Assembly (NCBI GenBank): GCA_030765045.1
Contig: CM060962.1
Span: forward strand, 92,335,912 to 92,399,911
DNA: 64,000 bases
Source of the DNA: Tenodera sinensis
Lineage: Eukaryota > Arthropoda > Insecta > Mantodea > Mantidae
Reading direction: 5' to 3'
Below the pieces are notes generated by a model. The model ran no database searches. It saw only the letters and a program-made list of their open reading frames with translations, and was not told the DNA's origin. The first letter of the stretch is position 1. Each line of letters opens with the position of its first letter. Shown here piece after piece: positions 45,617 through 56,981 of this stretch. Made by a program: the position numbers and the translations under genes.

Positions 45617-45794
45617 AATGAACATGGGCCTAGCGAATACAGTGATGTTGCTCTCTTGGCGTTGCCAGTTTTACATGTCAGGCAGATTTGGCATGACAAA
45701 GACAGTAAAATCTTCCATGCTTGTCACCTGCTCGCTGGGTAACTGGCAATATCAAGAGAGCAACATCAGTGTATTGGCTAGGCCCATGTTCATT
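45617..45794. mobile_element. 178 bp foldback / MITE
   Basis: Arms of about 54 bp (AATGAACATGGGCCTAGCGA at left, its near-complement at right) surround about 70 bp. By eye some five mismatches separate the arms. There is no coding capacity and no clear target duplication. Confidence 0.75.
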
Positions 45795-47210
45795 CTTGTT
45801 TAGTAGCTACTCTAAATCTACCACACCTTTCACTGACCAATGGTTATTATCATCAAACAAAATGCATGGAAAGTCAAATAAAATATTTTTGGCTTCACAT
45901 TCTCAGAACTATTTATTTTGCATATAAATGTCCTATTTAATTTCTCCGTGTTAGCCGCCACTTTCTTGTTCCATATTTATGTGCAGATCAGGAGCAGGTC
46001 TTTCCATATATTTCAGTTTCACCTGGTCTTCTAACAATAATGTAGAAAATGGGCTACTTAGTAAAAACTTTCTTTATTCATGTAAGTTAAATAAAGAAAA
46101 GATCACATCGCAGTACTCTTTTAGTTTTCCTAGCAGAACAGGCTTCTCTTTTGGTTGTCTGCTGTAGTATTGAAATTGCAGATAACATTATTAGAAAACA
46201 ATGATTAATTTAATGCTAAGTATAAAAAATTAGAAATTAATGATGAATACGACATAGTGAAACCTCACTGTCTGATATGACACTACGTTGGAGGACATTA
46301 ATAATTATTTAAAAAAAAATTATCGGCTTACTTTACACTGTAATGTAATGATAAGTTCCTTATTTCTCACTTCTTAATACAGCATACTTTTTCTTAGGTG
46401 TGTGTATACGTTGGTACTGTTGAATGACATGTGCTGATAATGATAGTCAAGACAGGTATTAACTGGCATGGATATTGCCTATCCCCTTGCCCCTCCACTT
46501 ACTGCTAGCCTGCTGAGTGAACATCCACAATGCTGTCCATTGTAATGGGAAGTTCTCTCGTGAACAATGTTTTCAAACATGAACAGCCAGGATTCCTGGA
46601 GGGGGCACTCTGAAGGCATCTTTCTCCCCTAAGTCATTAATTTTAATGAGGGTAGAAAGTTTTCGAAAATAAAAGCTCAGGAGTCTGTGTGGTCCAAAAG
46701 GGGAGGGTCAGAAAACCAGAAGGGAATTCGGGGACTTCAGCTGTGTGACTTGGACGAACCACACATACATATGTGATAAGACATCTCGGCGAATGGGCAG
46801 TGCAGAAATTAGGGATATCGGGGACTAAAGTTTCACCAGAGAAATACTGGTTGCAAGAGACAAGAAATCCTATACATATGAAGGTTCCCCATGACCTTCA
46901 TTAATACCCTGAGATCCACCTAATCTGTTTCCCCAAATCCGTATACTGACCATCAGTATGTGTGGCCAGCACTAAGGACGACTCACTGATTGAGCAGCCG
47001 AGCACGACGACAACATCCACCACCGCCACACCATCCATGCCAAAGCTGAGGTAGTATGGATCCATTGAATAGTAGTGTTGTAAACTTAGAACTTGTAATC
47101 CCTTCCTTCAGCTTCTATGGTTTTATTTTGTTAGGTAAGACACAAACATTGAAATATTGTGCCTTGAAGAATAGAAAGCATGACTGAATTCGGAGTATAC
47201 AAATAATTTC
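45795..47210. other. Gene-free stretch
   Basis: No coding motif or repeat recognised. Confidence 0.45.
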
Positions 47211-47734
47211 TTGACTGGGTGTGCAAAAGCAGCTAAGTCAAAAAATATTGAAAATGAGTTCTCCACAGCCTTTGATGTAATTTTGTGTGCTCTACACATG
47301 TGTCAAATCAGTTAAGTCATATCACTTATAATAGCCGAGTAACACGAGTGTGCAAAAGGAGGTATGTCATGAAGTCATCAATTATGCACGTGCAAACATG
47401 GTTAAGTCTCTCACTTTTGACTTAGCTTATTTTATACATTGAACCAGCAGTGCAAAATTGGTTAAGTCAGTAATAGAGCTGACTTAACTTGCTATGCACT
47501 ATAAATTTAAATGACTTACCCAACTTGACACTACACCAATTTAGTGGCCGAGTATTTATTTTCATACTACTAATATGAAGATTGAGTAATGCAAATCAAC
47601 TAACTCTGACTTGTCAACAATTTCCATGAAAAAATAAATTATTGCAACTCTGTATATCATTTCAGTGAAAACACAGAGAAACTATTTACCGTCTCGTGTC
47701 ACTTTAACTACTTATATGAAAAGTATTAAAATGC

Positions 47735-48490
47735 TATTCCTGGACAACATGTTGGTAGGAGGATCTTTGAAACTATTTTTGATGATGTTGAACTACAGAA
47801 ACCAAAAGTGGATGCATACCAGATATGTGATAGACTTAAGCTGAAGATAGAGATCTCTGAAGGCGAAAAATACTTGAGTTTAAGAGTAAGAAATGTACCA
47901 AGAAAAGTTTGACTGGGCAAGTCACTCTCAAGAAATGATTTTACAAGGAAAGCCATAACATTCAACTTACAACAATGCATGCCAACTCCAGTAGTCAGTA
48001 GCTCCATTGCCTTCTATAAAAGACAGCTATGGAGCTGAAACTTAACGTTCACTGCTGTGATGACAAGCAAGCATACTGTTTCATATAGCACAAAAGACAA
48101 GACTTAAGAGGGACTAATGAATAGGAACTTGCCTTTACAATTAATTTAAACAACTTCATCTAGATGTAAAAAATAGCTTATGTATTCTGATTCCTGCCAA
48201 GGACAAAACAAAAATAGTCACATTGCCATAATTTGTATGGTTGCACTTCAGAAACACCCAATACCCCAATCTGTTGACCACTAATTCCTAATATTAGGTC
48301 ATACACACATGGAGAGCGATGGAGATCACGCGATCATAGAAAAAAAGAAATGGAAGTAATGTTCGTATTCATCATCCTCACTACTGGATGCAACTTTATC
48401 AGGAAAGAACAAGCCATTTGTGGTCATTGAAATGTCTAAAAGGGACCTTTACGACTTTTCAGCATTGTTGGGAAAAGAACTTGTGCTAGG
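47735..48490 (+). pseudogene. Uncharacterised transposase-like protein, C-terminal half
   Basis: Plus-strand pieces in order: FETIFDDVELQKPKVDAYQI (the decayed PKxDxCxxC block shared with 21123-21776), ITFNLQQCMPTPVVSSSIAF then YKRQLWS, LMYSDSCQGQNKNSHIAII, LGHTHMESDGDHAIIEKKK and KPFVVIEMSKRDLYDFSALL. The spacing of acidic motifs (Asp replaced by Asn in FNLQQ; Asp in YSDSCQGQN; Glu/Asp in the HTHME..DGDHAIIE block) suggests a DDE/RNase H-like transposase core. This is inferred from memory of similar arthropod proteins of unknown function. Several stops (after YKRQLWS, in VDH*FLIL) and frameshifts make it dead. Confidence 0.6.
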
Positions 48491-48971
48491 AAAGGTTGGC
48501 ATAGCTGGATAAAAGGTCACTTGGAAAGATGATTTCAGATTGGTCAGCTTTCTCAGAAGAGGAAATAAATCTGCAGGTTTAAGAAGTATTCTGGTCCAAA
48601 TGCAGTAAACCTAGCAAAAATAGGACTTGCTGAACCTACTTTCATTTATCTCGGCCACATTCTGGGAATTCTAGAGCATTGAAAATATCTGAAAGTGCTC
48701 TTAGTACATTTCCAAATACTGACACCAATGATGATGTTGAGTGAAGAATATGTTTTTATTATTCATTGCATTTTGGAAGGTGAAAACAATTTCATGGAAA
48801 TTTAAAGCAAGTATATGACATTAAAGTCATAATAATAAAATGTCTGGTTTCTTTACTTAGTGTTATGTTATATTTTGCGAAGTTTATTAAATTTAACAAC
48901 CTTTTATAAAAGTCTAAAAAAAATATATTTGCTATAGGGTTAGAAGGTATTATTTTTAAATACTACAGTGA

Positions 48972-50248
48972 TTCTAAAGTAAGAACAAATTAGAAACTAA
49001 AAACTTCACTTATCTTAGTATTATAATGGTAATTTTTTTCAACAAACTTCTGGCTTGGCAATGGGTAGTCCACTTTCGCCATTTCTTGCTAATCTTTTCA
49101 TGAGTTTTTTTGAAGCCCAAATTACAAAATCATTCCCTTTAATTTTTAAAATATGGTATAGATATGTGGATGACATTTTTGCTGTTGTCCCTAAAAAACA
49201 GATAAATGATGCTTTAAAACTTTTAAATTTACAAGATAAAGCTATACAATTCACTTTGGAAACTGAGAATAATGGATTCCTTTCATTTCTGGACTTAATT
49301 AAAAGACATAACAATAAATTGAAATTTGGTATTTACAAAAAATCTACTCACACTGATAATTACATAAAATATAAAAGTTTTAATCCTTTTGCACATAAAT
49401 TTGCTGTTTTTAATAGTTTAATTTATAGGTTAATAAATATACCCCTTAATAAAGATGAATTTGACATAGAATATAAACACATTATTAACACTGCAGTAAT
49501 TAATGGTTTTAATACAGATTTTATACATAAAAGGATAGAGGAATTTAAGTATAAAAAAGCTGTCAAAGAAGTTTCAACCCTTAAAAAAATAAAAGATAAT
49601 TGTATTTTTAAAAAGTTTACTTACCATCCATGGGCTAATAAAAAATTTACAAGGATTTTTAAAGAATATGGAATAAATTTGGTCCCTCAAAATAAATTTA
49701 ATATACAAAATTTACTTAATTTTTCAAAAAAAGATAAAATACCAAATTATAAAAAATCTGGCATTTATCAATTTAGCTGTTTAGATTGTGATAAAGTTTA
49801 TATTGGTAAAACTAAACGTCATCTAGAAACCAGAATAAAAGAACATTTTATAAATATTAAATATAAACAAACTGATAAATCAGCTGTGGCAGATCATTTT
49901 TGGTCATTTAATCATGAAATTAATCCAGAAGTTAAATTATTAAAGCAATTAAGTAATCCTATAGATTTAATGGTTTGGGAAAAAAATTTTATTTTAAAAA
50001 ACAGGAACCGTGTCATGAACTTCGAATTACCATCTATAGATTGTATTTATAAATTTTTGTTTTCAGAGATTGGTAAATAAAAATTGAATAGAGTAATTGT
50101 TTTTCAGAAAAAATAAAAGATCGTAGCTTGGCAACGAATTTGTTTATATGGCTTTGAGAATGAGCTGGACACAGCTTGAAACCCAGGGTCAGCAAATAAT
50201 ACTAAGATAAGTGAAGTTTTTAGTTTCTAATTTGTTCTTACTTTAGAA
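48972..50248 (+). mobile_element. Penelope-like element capped by inverted tail
   Basis: A 53 bp sequence (48972-49024) is repeated exactly and inverted at 50196-50248. Between them lies a 5'-truncated Penelope-like element whose coding region starts at the edge of the left repeat. The element is inserted in the unclassified transposon 47215-51059. Confidence 0.92.
49025..50080 (+). CDS. Penelope-like RT (C-terminal part) plus GIY-YIG nuclease
   Basis: About 350 codons, fully open. It starts within the reverse transcriptase: QTSGLAMGSPLSPFLANLFM is RT motif 4, RYVDDIFAVV holds the two metal-binding Asp residues, and FGIYKKSTHTDNYIKYKSFN is typical of Penelope RTs. The linker leads to the GIY-YIG nuclease: SGIYQFSCLDCDKVYIGKTK with the Cys-x-x-Cys pair, the Arg in ETRIKEHF, a His in VADHFWSFNHEI, and the Glu in VWEKNF. 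All nuclease residues expected for the family are present. The N-terminal RT fingers are missing, so the protein is incomplete. No ATG exists at the truncation; the first internal ATG is at 49061. Very AT-rich codon use. Confidence 0.93.
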   Translation, partial: NGNFFQQTSGLAMGSPLSPFLANLFMSFFEAQITKSFPLIFKIWYRYVDDIFAVVPKKQINDALKLLNLQDKAIQFTLETENNGFLSFLDLIKRHNNKLKFGIYKKSTHTDNYIKYKSFNPFAHKFAVFNSLIYRLINIPLNKDEFDIEYKHIINTAVINGFNTDFIHKRIEEFKYKKAVKEVSTLKKIKDNCIFKKFTYHPWANKKFTRIFKEYGINLVPQNKFNIQNLLNFSKKDKIPNYKKSGIYQFSCLDCDKVYIGKTKRHLETRIKEHFINIKYKQTDKSAVADHFWSFNHEINPEVKLLKQLSNPIDLMVWEKNFILKNRNRVMNFELPSIDCIYKFLFSEIGK

Positions 50249-50304
50249 TCTTGTTGCTTCACTGTTAATAGCTTCAATTTTTCCTTATTTACTACAGTGA
50301 TATT

Positions 50305-50636
50305 GGGGTCGTCTCCTTAGTGCAGAGTCAGTGCTTCTGCTTACCAAGCGAGAGACCAAGGTTCGATTCCCGGCACCAGCGTGGGAATTTTCTCCCATTG
50401 GGAGACCTGGCACGGAGTGCACTCAGCCTCGTTAGATCCCTGGGAGGCCAACCAAGGAGCTACTTGATTGAAAAGTTGTGGTTCTGATTGCATAGACCGC
50501 ATAACTAGTCAGGAGGGACAAGGGTGCTGAGCACCAGTACTGCACCTTACTCTTGACGCCTGTGGTAGTTAGAGGTGGGGGACACAGCAGCTAGACGGTA
50601 AGGGCTGTTGCACCTTGAGTTGTTGTTATTATTATT
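50305..50636 (+). mobile_element. tRNA-derived SINE family C
   Basis: The head GGGGTCGTCTCCTTAGTGCA has an A-box-like part and CCAAGGTTCGATTCCCGGCA is a strong B box. The 3' end is (TTG/ATT)n. It is flanked by a 14-bp duplication, ACTACAGTGATATT (50291-50304) and ACCACAGTGATATT (50637-50650). Confidence 0.9.
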
Positions 50637-51063
50637 ACCACAGTGATATTCTTGTTTCATTATCCTTCTACTATTATTATACTGTCATTTTCTCCAGTTC
50701 TGTTAAATGTGAATTCTACTACAAGAATTGATTACATATTTAAAAATATAATTTATTGTATATTCTAGTGGCAAACAATAAATCTTTCACTGAAACCATT
50801 AATATAACATTTGTGTGGAAGTGGATATGTCAAAATGTACTGTGAAAAGTCATGTAAGTCACACATCCACCCTCCGACCCTTCAGATAATTCTTATATAA
50901 GGGATGAAGATTTACAGGAATTAAAGCAACCTGATGTGTATTTTTTCTTTTGCAAAATGTGTCGAGTTTTGACATAAGGGGTTTGGGAAATTGATTTTAA
51001 TCTTTAATTTAGTTTTCTCATTATGAGGCTTTTTGACTTAACTGCTTTTATACACCTAGTTGA

Positions 51064-52190
51064 GATTTAAAATATGTTTTTCTTCCCTTTTTAAGATAGT
51101 GCCATGGCACGGAGGCACTACCCCCAGAGCCACTCCTGGTGCAGAGACAAGCAGATAACCTGGATCTGCATTTTTATTATTTTACTATTTGAACACTCTT
51201 CTTAAAAATCCAGCTTATATTTAATTTGTTTGTGACAGTAATTTATTCAGTGGGCTTGTGAGTTTATCCAGTACAACAATGAATATAGAAAAAATAATTA
51301 CCACCATCGCAAGAACATAATCATGACAATAACTTGCCATGTATGAATGGATCACAATTTGCATTAATTGCTTTAAGCACGTTAATATTTATACATTTCT
51401 CTATGAGCAATGACTTCAGGCTGTACGCTCATTCTTTACTCTTATTCACGGCTCATTTCCATTTATTTTTCAGCCTATACAAGAAGTGTCCTAATTTTAT
51501 AGTTTACTAAGTACATATTCCTCCTTTCCTTTGTACTAAAGGGAGGTTATTTTAATGTGACACAAGATTCCACTGCTTACACATCCTTAATCTGTTATTA
51601 CAAATAGTTCTGCTGATTCACATTAGAAAAACAAATACATACACACCTTTATTACAACATCCTCTCGAAATGATTACTGGTGATTACTAAACCCACCCTG
51701 TGTCTTCTAAAAGTGATTCTGGAAATCCAACACAGCTCTTCTAGTGAATGTTCCTATTTGCTTCTTTATTGTATGGGAATTATTTTCACTGTTTTTTTAG
51801 GGCTCTCCAAAATTTAATTTAATTCAATTTCAGTAACCTATACCAATATTTTAAGCCTCTTTCTTTGTTACCAATTGCAAGGACTTATATTAATGGACCT
51901 AGGAGACCACACATTTTTAGTCACTATTCAAGCAACGTGTCTAGAGTCAAAGGAAAATAATCTCCCTATATAACATTCAATTATTGGATGTTCCAAATTT
52001 CTTCCTCCATAGAATGGACTGACCTTGCACAAATCATCCAGTGATTCTTTCAACCTCCATAACCCTGTTTTCATCCAGGTTAATATTTTGCTTTCATCTC
52101 TGTTCCTTCTCTATATAGTTTTCTCTCTCATATCTGTTTCCATTTTGGTGTAAAATACAATGATCTTTTGTTTCAGCTAAACAGATATTG
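51064..52190. other. No gene recognised; one half of a direct repeat
   Basis: AT-rich. The segment 51815-51872 (TTTCAGTAACCTATACCAAT...) is repeated directly at about 52592-52650, bracketing some 720 bp. Confidence 0.45.
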
Positions 52191-52191
52191 G

Positions 52192-52395
52192 AAGTAAGGT
52201 TCAAGGAGGGAGAGACAAGCGAAGACCCCAAATAAGGTGGGAACATAGAATGAAAAAGATTCTGAGACATAGCGAAAAGATGCTGGGAGAAATGAGAATG
52301 AAGAGGGACAGTAATGAATAGAGAAGATGGATTGAATGGGCCACCCCTACAATGTAAAGGCAGAAGGGAATGAGAAAGAAGATGATTATCTATTA
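52192..52395 (+). pseudogene. LINE reverse transcriptase C-terminal tail
   Basis: The plus strand reads GGRDKRRPQIRWEHRMKKIL and, further on, DSNE, a stop, then RRWIEWATPTM. This is the charged tail (RGRPxxRW...DRxxWRRxV) found at the end of many non-LTR reverse transcriptases. About 60 codons remain. Confidence 0.55.
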
Positions 52396-52599
52396 CCTTT
52401 GTTTCTATTCCACTAAATAGGTTTCATACTTGATATCTTTAAATATTTTCTCACTTATTTCCAGAAACCCCTCACATTATTTTCCCTCATTCTTCAAATA
52501 TCTCCCTACTCATTTTCAAAATTGCTCTGCAGTAAATGTATCCAGCCCCTCATAGTTTACTTTCCTGATATTTCAAACTTTCTTTCAAAACATTACCTT

Positions 52600-53190
52600 A
52601 ATTTAATTTCAGTAACCCATACCAATATTTTAAGGCTCTTTATTGTCATCAACCCATTTCCATTTTGTAACTACCTTTAAATGCTGTTCTTGAATGGCTA
52701 TGCACTTCTTTGCAAAACATCCCATGGAACAAATCAAAGGGATACCATCCTTTACCGGGTCCAGAAATTTTCAAATCCAGATAACCTTTTACCCCTTCCC
52801 GTTCCAGCCATTTACGTTGCTTTTCTGGTGCCTTGTATAAACATACTCTGATTGCTAACAATGCTTTCTCGTTTCCCAATATTAACATGTTTTGCTCTTC
52901 AGATGAGCATACATCAACTTTGATTCATACATTCTTTTGCTGCTCCATATTCCCTATCTCCTTTGAGCATTTTTAATGCTGACTTAATTTAATGCCTTTC
53001 TTGAAGATGATTTGATTTTCTCTTGGTTCACATTTATGGCTGGTTCCCAACCACCTGGTAATGGTAACTACCAACTACATGGTAACCTTTAAACTCCAAA
53101 ACTCACAATATTTATCAACTTCTTCTAAAACTATTTTTAAACTTCTTACTGTGAGCCAACTACCAAATTATCTGCAAATGCCAAGCCTAC
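52600..53190 (-). pseudogene. Decayed LINE reverse transcriptase
   Basis: On the minus strand near 53185 the reading VGLAFADNLVVGSQ resembles the catalytic FADD box of non-LTR reverse transcriptases (second Asp changed to Asn), followed by VDKYCEFWSLKV. An open piece continues at 52888-52649 (ISGPGKGWYPFDLFHG). Stops and frameshifts are frequent. It is opposite in strand to the tail at 52192-52395. Confidence 0.45.
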
Positions 53191-53199
53191 AAGAATATA

Positions 53200-54600
53200 A
53201 TAGGTGAAGTAAAATTATTTTCTAACCTCAAGTTTTTGATGTTGATATTAAGAAATGAAGTAGTTTTCACTTTAATACTTGTGCAGATAAAAATGATCAT
53301 TATTCTGAATATGGTAACTAATCTGCATGGAAGAGAAGAAAATATTAATAGCATGTGGTAGTTTTCTGAAGTTGAAAGAAAAATTAGATTTTTGGAGGTA
53401 GAACACTTTCTGCATATTCAGTAGAGCAATTGAGCAATTTTAGGTAGAGAAAATTAATATTGAGACCCCTGAATAAGTGTCAAAATCAAAGTTACAGCTC
53501 CTACATCCAACCACAATTTAAAAAGTTCACTGGTAGATCAATTACATTTAAAACATAGACAAAAGGTTTTACAGCTACCAAATGTTTACTGTACTCTAAA
53601 TTCCATAAACAGGGTAAAATGTGAGAATGTACTCTGGAAGCAAGTGATTTGATAGCAAATATATTTATGGGACATGTAGGCTTAAACATATTTGACATGT
53701 ACAAACAATAGAGGAACAATACTGAACTATGTAAAGCGTAAACTGTTAACTTTTGTAATCTATAATTAAGAAGATAAGATTCAGAATAATAAATATTGAT
53801 TTCCATATGCAATTTGCTTATAACTGAAGTTACTATACTCCATCCAGCCTTAGATCCATACCTTGTATCCCTCCGCGATAACCGGATGTCGGAATCAACT
53901 TCGCCTAACACAAATAAACGTCATGTGGACTCATGCTCGTGTTTATGATGCAATAGAACGATATTTACTCTGAGGTTTTAGGAACAGCGCTGTTATCGCG
54001 TTAAATTCAGGTAGTCTTGACCAGAGTTATCATATATCTGGAAAACTCACAGATACATTTTGTGGTGTGCTTTGTTTTCAGCGTATTGCGGGTTAGTTGT
54101 TGACAGCTTGTGTTTACATCAAGTGCGGATCTAAGGGTGGAGCGATTATACATATATCTATTCTAGTTGTACATAAACTAAAATGTGCATGCAGTCACAA
54201 AAACAACAAACAAGCACAAAATCATGCACAAATATTTAACACTGCCCTATTTGTCACACTTTCATTTAATGTGTGTGAGGCATAGTGTCATCCTTGTCTT
54301 AAACACTTCTGCAGCTACTCTATGTTCTATTCTTCCTGCACTTTGCTTATTACAAGTAGCTTTCAAAGGTCTATTTAGCTACAAGGTTGTAAACAAATGA
54401 ATTATTCCTAAATTCTAAACCACATAATACGGCTTGTAGCTTCTAAGAACTTTGTCTAGCTTAAGATCTTCTCTTGCCAGCAATACTAGATGATCAATGT
54501 CCAAGCAGTAAGTGTAACTGTAGTATACAGCATGCAGGAGTTACAGAATTTCATATTAATGCATTAAAGGAGCCCAAAACTGTTCTCTTGTGGTAAATTT
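53200..54600. other. Gene-free stretch
   Basis: No coding motif or repeat was recognised. Downstream of the transferase gene, it may include that gene's 3' untranslated region at its right end; no clear AATAAA signal was assigned. Confidence 0.4.
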
Positions 54601-54623
54601 AAATACATTAGTATTTCTCCATA

Positions 54624-55649
54624 TTATTTTATATTTCCAGGCATAACATCAACAAGCAGCCAAGTGTACAAAGTATAATATTCACGTTTCAAAACAGTGT
54701 AGTGCAGAGAATTTATACCATCAGTCTGAAATCTATCTCTGCCTGAGCCGAGTATTTGGAATCTGCTTTCACTTGGTGGCTCTTTTGCATGCAACAACAT
54801 AGTGTACATGGCAACATTTGGTGGAAAACGGCAAATGCCTAAGCCTTTATTTATTATGCGGCCATGGAAATCATCATCTTCACCTCCCCAGCCAAAAAAC
54901 AAATTAGAAAAACCATTCACCAGCTCAAATTGCTCCCTGAGAATAGCAATAGCTCCACCAAATAGTTCCTGATAAGGTAAGGTATATCGAAAGGTATCAA
55001 GATTGGAAGACAAATGACGAGGTTGATGTGTACATGCATAAATATTAGTTAATTTCAGAGGTATCAAGTCCACATCATGAAATATAAAACAATGATAAGG
55101 CAATATCTTCAAACCTTCGATAAACCCTACATTCAGTAACTTGGCACGATTGAAGGATCCTTCCATGCTCTGTTCAATTACAAATATACGGTAATCCAAC
55201 ATCTGTTTCTGCAGAAAGGGATGCATATGAGAAAGAAAAATCTGAAGCTGAGAAGAACGATTGCGATATGGTATAATAATGGCAATTTGATATTTTGATA
55301 TGCAATGACTTGGTTTCCATGCACCTCCCTGATTAATACCCGATGTCGTTGCCATTCTTTCTAAGTCTAGATCTGAAACTGATAAATTAGGATACTGTAT
55401 ATCTGTTTCATACATGTATTTCATATGACTGCAAAGCACTTTGTGAGATTGTTTAGCCATAGTGGCAACATTGGGCAAAGGCTCTAATTCATCCTCAATT
55501 TCAGAATACTTTATGTAATTATAATGTGAAGCAAAACGACCAGAATGCAGGAAAAAACAGAGCAAGAAGAAAGAAATAATAATAAATACTGTTAATCTAA
55601 CAATCCTTGCACACTGTGTTAATGAAAATCTTGTTTTATACAGCAGCAT
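54624..55649 (-). CDS. Beta-1,4-galactosyltransferase-family glycosyltransferase
   Basis: Complete 341-residue type II Golgi protein that transfers Gal or GalNAc from UDP-sugar onto N-acetylglucosamine or a related acceptor. Residues 1-15 are a short cytoplasmic tail, about 16-34 a membrane anchor (IVRLTVFIIISFFLLCFFL), then a stem and the catalytic domain. Family motifs are intact: IIPYRNR (125-131), FNRAK (166-170), the DVD metal site (192-194), FGG (230-232), GWGGEDDD (253-260), and Met284/His287 in the M-x-x-H position of the other metal ligands. The residue before FGG is Leu229; vertebrate galactosyltransferases have Tyr there, and Ile/Leu favours UDP-GalNAc. The start ATG precedes the anchor and lies 62 bp inside an exon. 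It is shorter than vertebrate B4GALT1 mainly in the stem. It has no stops or frameshifts and is the only intact host gene seen. Confidence 0.95.
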   Translation of the reverse strand: MLLYKTRFSLTQCARIVRLTVFIIISFFLLCFFLHSGRFASHYNYIKYSEIEDELEPLPNVATMAKQSHKVLCSHMKYMYETDIQYPNLSVSDLDLERMATTSGINQGGAWKPSHCISKYQIAIIIPYRNRSSQLQIFLSHMHPFLQKQMLDYRIFVIEQSMEGSFNRAKLLNVGFIEGLKILPYHCFIFHDVDLIPLKLTNIYACTHQPRHLSSNLDTFRYTLPYQELFGGAIAILREQFELVNGFSNLFFGWGGEDDDFHGRIINKGLGICRFPPNVAMYTMLLHAKEPPSESRFQILGSGRDRFQTDGINSLHYTVLKREYYTLYTWLLVDVMPGNIK

Positions 55650-55711
55650 ACTGGTTGAATTTAATTTTGGCTACCCCTTGCAGAATACACATATCTTCAT
55701 TGCTCCCATGC
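55650..55711 (-). other. 5' untranslated part of transferase exon
   Basis: A splice acceptor (TTTTTTTAG, ending at 55712) precedes GCATGGGAGCAATGAAG, which leads to the start ATG. Two short upstream ATGs are closed by stops before the main ORF. Confidence 0.6.
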
Positions 55712-56464
55712 CTAAAAAAATGAGAAAATACAGATATTTTAACAATACAGCAGCAATGACAAACTTTTTCCAACAGAATATCAAAGTCACAGTTTAATTT
55801 TCAATTATTTGATGTGCTACCCAAAACATTCACACAGCCCTCATGGTTTGATCTCCAAATTCCTGATTAGATTGTGTGTTCCAAATGCAATGGTATACCT
55901 CTAATATGATTTTAGTTTGAAAATATTCATGAGGCATAGTTTTATGTGAATGGACTCATTAACAGTCAAAATAATCACAATAGGACAACAGAAAATCCAA
56001 AACTCATACTTGAAAGTGCCCTCAAGGTCAGGATGTGGTTTACCATAATGTGACTAGAATAATCGTCCCTATTTTCTTTCATGAGACAATGAGAGCCTTT
56101 TTTCATTCAGCTTACTAATAATGGATGAATAAGTGGTTTGTTTCAACAAGACAGGGTTAGAGCTCATTCAGCTCAGTTGTCCTCATATGTTACTTATTGC
56201 TTATGTGTTTGTTGACCGCTCGTAATTAGTGCAGGGACCTCATCCCCTTTGTCACAAGACCTATCATCCCATGTTTATTAAACTTAGGTAACCTTAAAAG
56301 ACAGGGTCTATAAAACTAATCTACAAACTAGGGCTAGGAAGTTCATGCATTTGCATGTTTTTTCATAGGGGTTAAAAATGTATGCTTTTACGTTATGTGC
56401 ACGAATTATGGAATTTTATAGTGCATATAACTGCATATTTTCTTGATTTTGATAAATGCATATT

Positions 56465-56707
56465 ATTTCAATATTATAGCCCCTATATTGCATATCTTAA
56501 TGATTTTTATTGTTTTTTATTATTTTTTCCATCTGGATAATATTTTTCATATTGGTAGTATTGCACATGATGATACAACTCACGAAGATTTCAATATTAT
56601 AGCCCCTATATTGCATATTTTAATGATTTTTATGCTTTTTTATTATTTTTTTCCATCTGTATAATATTTTTCATATTGGTAGTATTGCACATGATGAGGC
56701 AATTCGT
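56465..56707 (+). repeat. 123 bp tandem duplication in hAT left end
   Basis: Both units begin ATTTCAATATTATAGCCCC and contain the GCATAT and GTAGTATTGCACATGATG blocks. Confidence 0.85.
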
Positions 56708-56981
56708 TAGGTGGCGAGAACTAATTTTGAGTCATGTTCTCATGCAGTGAATTCCGTTTCCACCCTTTCATTATATGTATGTGCACAGAGAATAATCAGT
56801 GCGTTATCTGAGATGTTTATATTAACAAAGATAAAGTGCAGGTCAACGTTTTGAGCAGCACGATTATAGCAGCGCTTGCCTGTCCACCAGCAGTTGTATC
56901 GTGGTCTTCACATGTAACAGTATTGTGAACTGGTTCCCACCAAATTAAATTAGGCATATAAAATGTTAAAAAGCTCTTCAA

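Larger units (their letters stand above)
47215..51059 (+). mobile_element. Unclassified DNA transposon, copy 2
   Basis: The inverted ends CTGGGTGTGCAAAAGCAGCT (left) and, reversed, CTAGGTGTATAAAAGCAGTT (right) continue into AAGTCAAAAA. TTGA flanks both sides (47211-47214 and 51060-51063), a probable 4-bp target duplication. The motif GTGCAAAA..GTTAAGTCA recurs several times inside the left end (about 47351, 47391 and 47450, with an inverted copy at 47480) and in weaker form inside the right end. It contains the catalytic-looking half of the protein family seen in copy 1, and is interrupted by a Penelope element and a SINE. Confidence 0.75.

Noticed and set aside
47726..48007. 93-codon minus-strand frame
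   Set aside because: The opposite strand carries the recognisable transposase-like motifs, so this is a shadow.
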